Part shown: in pieces, positions 1 through 5,472 of the stretch
Layout: each line of letters begins with the position of its first letter
How positions within the stretch are numbered: the stretch's first letter is position 1
Origin: Campylobacteraceae bacterium
GTDB taxonomy: Bacteria > Campylobacterota > Campylobacteria > Campylobacterales > Sulfurospirillaceae
Length of the DNA: 8,266 nt
NCBI GenBank assembly: GCA_027013265.1
Contig: JALUXQ010000187.1
Location: 1 to 8,266 of the forward strand
Direction: 5' to 3'
Position numbers and translations under genes: made by a program
The notes under the pieces: generated by a model
Database searches by the model: none
What the model was told of the DNA's origin: nothing
The model's input: only the letters and a program-made list of their open reading frames with translations

Positions 1-127
1 CTTGAAACAGTGTGATACCGTACTTTTGTGCTCTGTTTATGATATCTCTTATCTTTTCATCGTGTGCCAAGGCTAAACTATCTCTTCCCATCTCTTCATA
101 TTTTTTAGCTATATTTTTCTTATTCAT
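1..127 (-). CDS. N-terminus of a small unidentified protein (partial, runs off the left edge)
   Basis: The ATG at 125-127 opens a frame that stays open to base 1, giving 42 visible residues that begin MNKKNIAKKYEEMGRDS and end in NRAQKYGITLFQ. The start overlaps the pgeF stop as ATGA, a typical coupling arrangement, which is the main reason to believe the gene is real. No strong Shine-Dalgarno is visible; a G-run (GTGGGG) about 10 bases upstream lies inside pgeF. The peptide is charged and probably helical, with no signal peptide or membrane segment. Its end (IINRAQKYGITLFQ) faintly recalls the short soluble FlhB/EscU C-terminal-like proteins found in Campylobacterota, which carry an 'I..AK.. 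.IP..' stretch. The match is too short and the expected upstream motif is not evident, so I do not assign a function. Confidence 0.6.
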   Translation of the reverse strand, partial: MNKKNIAKKYEEMGRDSLALAHDEKIRDIINRAQKYGITLFQ

Positions 128-804
128 AACACTATAACCCCACAAAATCTGCCAGTCTTCCCATCTCTTCTATATGAAAAATAGTCCTTATCACAACATG
201 TACAAACAGAAGAGGTCTCTATATTTTCTTCTTTCACACCTATCTCTTTTATGTCATCTATGCATTTTTGCACGATATCTAAGTATATCTTTTTGCCTCT
301 AAATATCAAGTATTTTTCAAAACCATCTGTGACATCATTTTTGACTTCATAGCAGCAGGATTTTATACTAGGTCCTATATATACTTTTATATCTTTAACC
401 TTGCAAGAGAACTCTTTTACCATTTTTTGGATGAGCTTATTTGCTATTTTTTGTCTCACACCATCTCTTCCTGCATGAGCTGCTGCTATAACTTTTTTTG
501 TTTCATCATAAAATAGAATAGGGATACAATCAGCCACCATCACACAAAGGGCGATATCTTTGATATTTGTTATTATGCCATCTGTTTTTAACACTCTATT
601 TGTTGCTTTGTTTGTGATTGTCTCTATATTGTCGCTGTGGATTTGATCCATAAAAACTAGATTTGTAGTTCCAGCTTTTTTGGATAGTATCTCTCTATTT
701 TTAGCCACATCTTCGGAGCTATCTCCCACATGTAGAGCTAGATTTAGACTCTTATGCGGACCTTGACTTACTCCATTTTGTCTATTTGTAAAAAAGCAGT
801 TCAT
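124..804 (-). CDS. pgeF: PgeF / YfiH family protein (multicopper polyphenol oxidase-like, laccase domain)
   Basis: The 226-residue protein is close to the family's usual 230-260. Metal-site signatures are in order: QIHSDN with His56, ADCIPILF with Cys93, and AAAHAGRDG with His110. CCYEV follows at 150-154, and the C-terminal CTCC (201-204) and SYRRDGKTGR (210-219) are family hallmarks. Members were first described as laccase-like polyphenol oxidases; later work assigns them a cytoplasmic purine nucleoside phosphorylase/deaminase or peptidoglycan-editing role (removing misincorporated residues from UDP-MurNAc-peptide precursors). The sequence alone does not choose between these. There is no signal peptide. 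The usual HAGWRG is HAGRDG here, which I believe is a lineage trait because the metal ligands are kept. The ATG directly follows the ribE stop (TAG then ATG, no gap), and the stop overlaps the next gene's ATG. It is therefore the middle gene of a ribE operon, probably translated by coupling since its own ribosome site is weak. Confidence 0.93.
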   Translation of the reverse strand: MNCFFTNRQNGVSQGPHKSLNLALHVGDSSEDVAKNREILSKKAGTTNLVFMDQIHSDNIETITNKATNRVLKTDGIITNIKDIALCVMVADCIPILFYDETKKVIAAAHAGRDGVRQKIANKLIQKMVKEFSCKVKDIKVYIGPSIKSCCYEVKNDVTDGFEKYLIFRGKKIYLDIVQKCIDDIKEIGVKEENIETSSVCTCCDKDYFSYRRDGKTGRFCGVIVL

Positions 805-1413
805 CTAAAATCTAGCCATCATGCTATCTACATCACTCCAACTTAAAGATTTTTCACCTTTTATCATATGGTATATATATCTTGCGAACATATCTGTTTC
901 TATATTTACCTCTTGGTTTAAACGGTACTCCCCAAAGAGAGTTTGGGTAAAAGTGTGAGGGATTATGGTGAGTCTAAACTGTTCGCTCATCACCTCATTT
1001 ATCGTCAAACTGACCCCATCTATGGCTATGCTGCCTTTAGGGACTATAAATTTAAAAAACTCTTTTGGATATGAGATATAAAAATTAGTAGCATTTTGAT
1101 TTTTTTGGATAGTTTTTATAACTCCGATGCAGTCAACATGACCTTGAACTATATGACCCTCAAGCCTCTCGCTAAGCTTCATGGCAGGCTCTATATGGAC
1201 TCTTCCTTTTAGATTTTTTACTGCCATTATACTTCTAGTCTCGCTTGAAAGTTCAACCCCAAAAGTACCAACACCTAGTGATATAACAGTCAAGCAGACC
1301 CCATTTACCGCGATACTATCGCCTATATTTGGTCGATATTTGGCTTTTAAGCTTAGGATGCTATTTTGATAACTAACAACGGTGGCAAATTCTCTTATAA
1401 GTCCTGTAAACAT
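805..1413 (-). CDS. ribE: Riboflavin synthase, alpha chain
   Basis: This enzyme dismutates two 6,7-dimethyl-8-ribityllumazine molecules to riboflavin plus the pyrimidinedione, the last step of riboflavin synthesis in the cytoplasm. The 202-residue protein has the expected duplicated lumazine-binding barrel. The N-terminal barrel has the MFTGLI start, VNGVCLTV (37-43) and HIEPAMKLSERLEGH (73-87) leading into VQGHVD (89-94). The C-terminal barrel has the matching IDGVSLTINEV (131-141) and IIPHT (150-154), then NIETDMFARY (170-179). The length is slightly under the roughly 210 usual. The start is supported by the family's invariant MFTG N-terminus and by AAGAG five bases upstream. A TATAAT box lies about 20 bases before the ATG, so it should head its own transcript with pgeF and the small gene downstream. 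The 58-bp upstream gap is too short for an FMN riboswitch, and none is seen. Confidence 0.96.
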   Translation of the reverse strand: MFTGLIREFATVVSYQNSILSLKAKYRPNIGDSIAVNGVCLTVISLGVGTFGVELSSETRSIMAVKNLKGRVHIEPAMKLSERLEGHIVQGHVDCIGVIKTIQKNQNATNFYISYPKEFFKFIVPKGSIAIDGVSLTINEVMSEQFRLTIIPHTFTQTLFGEYRLNQEVNIETDMFARYIYHMIKGEKSLSWSDVDSMMARF

Positions 1414-1432
1414 TTATACTCTTTTTTACGCA

Positions 1433-1438
1433 ATTATA
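1433..1438 (-). promoter_or_regulatory. -10 box for the ribE-pgeF operon
   Basis: On the minus strand this reads TATAAT in the context TATGATATAATTG, 20 bases before the ribE ATG, with an AAGAG ribosome site between. No TTGACA-like -35 box is visible at the right spacing, which is normal for sigma-70 promoters in Campylobacterota. The site falls in the only intergenic gap upstream of ribE. A promoter role is inferred from sequence and position. Confidence 0.6.
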
Positions 1439-1456
1439 TCATATTTTCTGATATAA
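1434..1456. repeat. Short inverted repeat over the ribE -10 box
   Basis: TTATATCA (1434-1441) and TGATATAA (1449-1456) are perfect 8-base inverted arms around a 7-base spacer. The first arm covers most of the -10 box. It could be a small operator, but AT-rich gaps produce such repeats by chance, and no known operator consensus is recognised. Confidence 0.35.
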
Positions 1457-1471
1457 ATATCTCACAATTCA

Positions 1472-3415
1472 CTATCTTATGATACCATTTAGCCTCAAAA
1501 GACTCTCTACTTTCGGCTCTTTTTGCCTCAACTCAAAGTACAAATCTCTCATGCTTTTACTGCCACCTTTACCAAGTATGATTTCTAGATAATCTTTACC
1601 AATTTTGGTATCAAAAATTCCCTCATCAACTATGGCAAAAAATGCGTCAGCACTCAGCACTTCTGCCCACTTATAACTATAATACCCTGCTGCATAACCA
1701 CCTGCAAATATATGAGCAAAACCATTTTGAAATTTATTGTATGATGGTGGCTTTAAAAGAGATGTCTTTTCTCTTATAGAATCCAGCAGTTTTTGCACCT
1801 CATCTCCCCTATAAAGATTGAGGTGAAGTTTGAAATCAAAAAGTGAAAATTCAACCTGCCTTAGCATACCTAGTGCAGACTCAAAATTTTTAACATTTAC
1901 TATCTTTTCTATCATGTCATCACTTAAGATCTCACCTGTTTTATAGTGTTTGGCAAAAATCTTCAAAACCTTTGGCTCATATGCAAAATTTTCCAAAAAT
2001 TGAGATGGAAATTCGACCGCATCCCACTCAACTCCGGCGATTCCACTCACACCGTTTTCACTCACAGTGCTTAACATGTGATGAAGTGCATGCCCCATCT
2101 CATGGAAGAGTGTCACTACATCATCATGCCTTAGAAGAGATGGTGAATTTGCAGAGCCAGGGAAGTTTGCTACGATAAAAGCGGATGCCAAATGCTCTTT
2201 GCCATCCCCGTCTATATAGTGACTTTGCCAATTGTGCATCCAAGCCCCACCTCTTTTGCCAAGCCTACTCTCTAAATCCAGATAGAGTCTTGCTCGCACC
2301 TTTTTATCCACTAAAACATCATATGAAATTGCCTTGTCATGCCAAAGTTTTTCACTATTTTTACGAAATTCTATGCCAAAAAGTAGATTTAAAAATTTAA
2401 AAAGTCCCTCTACGACAGAGTTTTGTTCAAAATATGGACGATATAGTTCTTGGTCATAGTTGTATTTTGATTTTTTTAGTTTTTGGGCATAAAAAGAGAG
2501 GTCGTAACTTTGCAAATCATCAAGGTTTGCAAAATTTCTCAACTCTTCTAGCTCTTTTATCGCCATAGGTTTTGCAAAATCAGCAAGTTTTTCCAAAAAC
2601 TCTATGACACTCTCTTGAGTTTTCGCCATCTTTGGCTTTATGGAGTATTGTGCATAGTTCTCAAACCCCAAGATAGCTGCCATCTCATGGCGAAGTTCCA
2701 ATAATTCATCTATTATAACAGAGTTTTGTGGGGCTTTAGTGACAAATGCTTCATAATACTTCTGCCTTATGGCTCTGTCTTCCCCATAAGTCATATATGT
2801 TATGTATGGTGGCATTTGCAGAGTAAATTTATACTTTTTTTCTCCATCAATTTGCACTTCATAACTCTTTTTATCTTCATCACTAAGACCCTCTACACCT
2901 TTTTCATTTAAAATCAACTCATACTCATTTATAGCATTTATCAAATTTTGCGAAAAGTCATTTGAGAGTTCGCTGATTCTTAGGTTTATCTCTTCTAGTC
3001 TTCTCTTTTTCTCTTCATCTAAATTTGCACCACTTAACTCAAAATTTTGGATATTTAGCTCTACTACTCTTCTTTGTTCACCATTTAAACTACTATCTTT
3101 TTCTATATCTTTAAAAGCTTTGTAGATATCAAGGTTTTGTGAAATTTTGGTAGAGTACTCGGTGATGATAGGCAAAGCATTTGTGTAAACTTCTTGTGTC
3201 TCTTCGCTGTTATTTACAGAATTTATATGTGAAAGTGGTGTGAAAAACTCATCCATACTCTCTTCCATAAGCTCCAATGGCTTCACAAAATTTGAGAAAT
3301 TTTTCTCTTTAATTTCAAGCAACTCTTCTATCTTTTTATTGTTCTGTTTTACCATCTCTTCAAGATTTTTTATAAAATTTCCCAAATCAACTTCAAATTT
3401 TAAAAACTGACTCAT
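1472..3415 (-). CDS. prlC: M3 family zinc oligopeptidase (oligopeptidase A / PrlC-like)
   Basis: This is a cytoplasmic metallopeptidase that cleaves short peptides, including, in E. coli, cleaved signal peptides; the substrates here are inferred. Numbering from the preferred start (647 residues), the zinc motif HEMGH is at 438-442, with catalytic Glu439 and ligands His438 and His442. The third ligand is Glu468 in DAVEFPSQFLEN, at the spacing seen in thimet oligopeptidase. The substrate-binding tyrosine loop is GGYAAGYYSYKWAEV near 572-586. The preceding helical half (about 1-350) is the usual M3 channel-forming domain, and there is no signal peptide. Length fits the family (about 650-700). 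An ATG 12 bases further upstream (3427) is in frame, but it has no ribosome site and would place the GGAG inside the coding region, so I prefer 3415. The gene has its own -10 box and faces away from mnmG. It could also be labelled oligopeptidase F-like or Dcp-like, but the motif spacing suits the PrlC/thimet branch best. Confidence 0.9.
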   Translation of the reverse strand: MSQFLKFEVDLGNFIKNLEEMVKQNNKKIEELLEIKEKNFSNFVKPLELMEESMDEFFTPLSHINSVNNSEETQEVYTNALPIITEYSTKISQNLDIYKAFKDIEKDSSLNGEQRRVVELNIQNFELSGANLDEEKKRRLEEINLRISELSNDFSQNLINAINEYELILNEKGVEGLSDEDKKSYEVQIDGEKKYKFTLQMPPYITYMTYGEDRAIRQKYYEAFVTKAPQNSVIIDELLELRHEMAAILGFENYAQYSIKPKMAKTQESVIEFLEKLADFAKPMAIKELEELRNFANLDDLQSYDLSFYAQKLKKSKYNYDQELYRPYFEQNSVVEGLFKFLNLLFGIEFRKNSEKLWHDKAISYDVLVDKKVRARLYLDLESRLGKRGGAWMHNWQSHYIDGDGKEHLASAFIVANFPGSANSPSLLRHDDVVTLFHEMGHALHHMLSTVSENGVSGIAGVEWDAVEFPSQFLENFAYEPKVLKIFAKHYKTGEILSDDMIEKIVNVKNFESALGMLRQVEFSLFDFKLHLNLYRGDEVQKLLDSIREKTSLLKPPSYNKFQNGFAHIFAGGYAAGYYSYKWAEVLSADAFFAIVDEGIFDTKIGKDYLEIILGKGGSKSMRDLYFELRQKEPKVESLLRLNGIIR

Positions 3416-3419
3416 TCTT

Positions 3420-3425
3420 ATCTCC
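3420..3425 (-). promoter_or_regulatory. Ribosome binding site deciding the prlC start
   Basis: The minus strand reads ATGGAGATAAGAATGAG. GGAGAT sits 4 bases before the second ATG, with GGAG 6 bases away, which is ideal spacing. The first ATG overlaps this site and has only an A-run before it. The downstream ATG at 3413-3415 is therefore the better start. Confidence 0.7.
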
Positions 3426-3438
3426 ATATTTTTTTGAA

Positions 3439-3444
3439 ATTATA
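3439..3444 (-). promoter_or_regulatory. -10 box for prlC
   Basis: The minus strand shows GCTATAATTTC, a perfect TATAAT, 23 bases before the preferred ATG (3415). That leaves a leader of roughly 15-20 bases. No clear -35 box is seen, as is usual for this phylum. It lies back-to-back with the mnmG -10 box, which has the same GCTATAAT core. Confidence 0.6.
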
Positions 3445-3475
3445 GCAGTTATTTAAAAACTAATACAAAATAGGC

Positions 3476-3481
3476 TATAAT
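3476..3481 (+). promoter_or_regulatory. -10 box for mnmG
   Basis: TATAAT occurs in the context AGGCTATAATATT on the plus strand. Transcription would begin near 3488, giving a leader of about 80 bases that contains the whole 57-bp palindrome. There is no room for another promoter between the palindrome and the mnmG ATG, so unless mnmG is read from within the palindrome this is the likely promoter. Confidence 0.55.
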
Positions 3482-3498
3482 ATTATAAAATTATTTAT

Positions 3499-3555
3499 AG
3501 GTGTCAGGGTTAAACTTTAAACCTTTCAAAGGTTTAAAGTTTAACCCTGACACCT
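3499..3555. repeat. Perfect 57-bp palindrome in the mnmG leader (REP/MITE-like element, inferred)
   Basis: The left arm at 3499-3526 starts AGGTGTCAGGGTTAAAC and ends AAACCTTT. The right arm at 3528-3555 is its exact reverse complement. A single C (3527) separates them, so all 28 base pairs match. In RNA this folds as one long hairpin with a loop of a few bases. It is not a Rho-independent terminator on either strand, because neither side is followed by a T-run. The outer GGTGTCAGG motif resembles, from memory, palindromes associated with IS200-like (Y1/HUH) REP-associated transposases in many bacteria. That identity is inference; no transposase is in this window. The element ends 13 bases before the mnmG ATG and leaves the ribosome site unpaired. 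Confidence 0.85.
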
Positions 3556-3557
3556 TT

Positions 3558-3564
3558 GGGGAAG
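3558..3564 (+). promoter_or_regulatory. Ribosome binding site of mnmG
   Basis: GGGGAAG lies 4 bases before the ATG at 3569 and directly after the right arm of the palindrome. It supports 3569 as the start. An out-of-frame ATG at 3565-3567 lies between and is ignored, since only 3569 opens the long frame. Confidence 0.6.
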
Positions 3565-3568
3565 ATGT

Positions 3569-5437
3569 ATGAAATATGATATTATCGTCGTTGGTGGCGG
3601 ACATGCTGGTATAGAAGCTGCACTCGTTAGTGCAAGGCTTGGGCATAAAACGCTACTTTTAACCATGCTAGTTGAGCAAATTGGTGCTGCTAGTTGCAAT
3701 CCTGCTATCGGAGGACTTGCAAAAGGTCATCTTGTAAAAGAGATAGACGCCCTTGGCGGACAGATGGGTTTAACAACTGATGCCGTGGGTATTCAATTTA
3801 GAATCTTAAACCAATCAAAAGGTCCAGCTGTTCGAGGAAGCAGAGCTCAAATAGATATGGACAGATATAGAATTTTTATGCGAAATATCGTTCTAGGAAC
3901 TGATAATTTAAATGTTGCCCAAGAGATTGCACAAGATATCTTGAGTGATAAAGAGAGAGTTACAGGCATAAAGACTCACCTAGGCAATATATATACAGCA
4001 CAGAAAATCATCTTGACGACCGGTACATTTATGAAGGGACTTATACATATAGGCGAACAAAAGCAAGATGCTGGTAGATTTGGAGAATTCCCCTCAGTCA
4101 ATCTGTCTGATTCACTACGAAAATTTGGACTAAATCTTGGAAGATTGAAAACTGGGACTTGTGCTAGGATTGATGCAAAGAGTATAGATTTTTCTAAGAT
4201 GGAGAAGCAAAGCGGTGATGAAAACCCGCAACCATTTAGTTTTAGAACAAATGGTGAAAATTTTAAGCCTCATCAGCTACCTTGTTATATCACTTACACA
4301 AATGAATCTACACATAATATAATAGAAAATAACTTTCACAGAGCACCTCTTTTTACTGGTCAGATAGAGGGAACTGGTCCTAGATACTGTCCTAGTATTG
4401 AAGATAAAGTAAATAGATTTCGAGATAAGCAAAGACACCATCTTTTCATAGAGCCTCAAACAAAAGAGGCTACAGAGTACTATATAAATGGTCTCACAAC
4501 TTCACTCCCGCCTGATACTCAACTCACCATGATAAGGTCTATTGAGGGGCTAGAAAACGCAAGGATTGTAAGGTTTGGGTATGCTATTGAGTATGACTAT
4601 ATTGATCCAACTGAGTTAAAACACACGCTTGAGACAAAGAAGATGTCAGGGCTATACTTGGCTGGTCAGATAAATGGTACAACAGGCTATGAAGAGGCAG
4701 CTGCTCTTGGTTTGATGGCAGGCATAAATGCGAGTTTAGGCATAGAAGAAAAAGAGCCTTTGATACTCAGAAGAGATGAAGCATATATCGGTGTTTTGAT
4801 AGATGATTTGGTCACAAAAGGCACAAAAGAGCCATATCGTATGTTTACTAGTCGTGCAGAGTATAGGCTACTTTTAAGAGAAGATAATGCTGATTTGAGA
4901 CTAAGTCACTATGGGTATAAACTAGGCTTAATAGATGAAAAGACTTATGATAAGGTTGTCAAAAAACAGCTTGAAACCAAACAGGGTTTGGCTTATTTAG
5001 AGGAGACAATGCTCACTCCATCCAAAGAAAATATAGCCTTTTTAGCCTCCCTTGATGGGGAGAAAATCACAGATAAAGTGAGCCTTCAAAAGATAGTAGC
5101 TAGAAAGTCCTTTGATTTGGAAAAACTAGAAAAACTCTCAGACCTGTTTAGTAGCTTTTCATTGGAAGCCAAAAAACAGATACTTGTAGAAGCAAAATAC
5201 AAAAACTACATAGAAAAACAAAAAATGCAGATAGATAAGATGAAAGAGATGATAAATATAAAAATCCCTCCAATGATGGATTTTAGCTCAATTTCTGGCT
5301 TAAGCAACGAAGTGATAGAGAAACTACAAAAATTCAACCCCCCAACTCTCTTCGCAGCAAGCGAAATCAGTGGCATAACACCTGCTGCTATCGATATACT
5401 ACATATATATGTAAAAATGGGTAAACAAAGAGCATAA
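3569..5437 (+). CDS. mnmG: tRNA uridine-5-carboxymethylaminomethyl modification enzyme MnmG (GidA)
   Basis: With MnmE, this FAD- and NADH-dependent enzyme installs the carboxymethylaminomethyl (or aminomethyl) group at C5 of wobble U34 in several tRNAs, improving decoding of NNA/NNG codons; it acts in the cytoplasm. The 622 residues match the family (E. coli about 629). The FAD dinucleotide fold is VVGGGHAGIEAA at 7-18. Family blocks follow: CNPAIGGLAKGH (43-54, with conserved Cys43), GPAVRGSRAQID (85-96), TTGTFMKGLIHIGE (150-163), GPRYCPSIEDK (270-280, with conserved Cys274), GYAIEYDYIDP (337-347), AGQINGTTGYEEAAALG (365-381) and FTSRAEYRLLLREDNAD (426-442). The helical C-terminal region (about 550-622) is the MnmE/tRNA-binding part and looks intact. 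It stands alone, divergent from prlC and convergent with tpsB, with its own promoter, an unusual hairpin leader and a terminator. Confidence 0.98.
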   Translation: MKYDIIVVGGGHAGIEAALVSARLGHKTLLLTMLVEQIGAASCNPAIGGLAKGHLVKEIDALGGQMGLTTDAVGIQFRILNQSKGPAVRGSRAQIDMDRYRIFMRNIVLGTDNLNVAQEIAQDILSDKERVTGIKTHLGNIYTAQKIILTTGTFMKGLIHIGEQKQDAGRFGEFPSVNLSDSLRKFGLNLGRLKTGTCARIDAKSIDFSKMEKQSGDENPQPFSFRTNGENFKPHQLPCYITYTNESTHNIIENNFHRAPLFTGQIEGTGPRYCPSIEDKVNRFRDKQRHHLFIEPQTKEATEYYINGLTTSLPPDTQLTMIRSIEGLENARIVRFGYAIEYDYIDPTELKHTLETKKMSGLYLAGQINGTTGYEEAAALGLMAGINASLGIEEKEPLILRRDEAYIGVLIDDLVTKGTKEPYRMFTSRAEYRLLLREDNADLRLSHYGYKLGLIDEKTYDKVVKKQLETKQGLAYLEETMLTPSKENIAFLASLDGEKITDKVSLQKIVARKSFDLEKLEKLSDLFSSFSLEAKKQILVEAKYKNYIEKQKMQIDKMKEMINIKIPPMMDFSSISGLSNEVIEKLQKFNPPTLFAASEISGITPAAIDILHIYVKMGKQRA

Positions 5438-5467
5438 AAGATGATATTTTATTGCTCTTTGTTTTTT
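5423..5467 (+). terminator. Intrinsic terminator of mnmG
   Basis: AAACAAAGAGCA (5423-5434) pairs perfectly with TGCTCTTTGTTT (5453-5464). An inner TAAAA/TTTTA helix (5435-5439 with 5447-5451) extends it past one bulged T (5452), leaving a 7-base loop. A run of six T (5462-5467) follows the stem and overlaps its base. The left arm is made of the last four sense codons of mnmG, and the stop codon lies in the inner helix. Read on the minus strand the hairpin is followed only by a weak T-stretch, so it may serve the convergent tpsB transcript poorly. Confidence 0.8.
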
Positions 5468-5472
5468 AGATA

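Noticed and set aside
1181..1369. Plus-strand open frame inside ribE
   Set aside because: Antisense shadow of a conserved gene with no independent support.
1414..1471. FMN riboswitch upstream of ribE
   Set aside because: The gap is only 58 bases, far too short, and no conserved FMN-element segments are seen.
1972..2911. Plus-strand open frames inside prlC (1972-2178, 2185-2400, 2726-2911)
   Set aside because: They lie antisense within a clear M3 peptidase, have no ribosome sites and encode implausible compositions.
3499..3555. The long palindrome as a Rho-independent terminator for prlC or mnmG
   Set aside because: It lies upstream of both genes, and neither strand has a T-run after the stem (TTGGGG on one side, ATAAATAATTTT on the other).
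4277..4459. Minus-strand open frame inside mnmG
   Set aside because: Antisense shadow of conserved mnmG blocks, including the GPRYCPSIEDK region.
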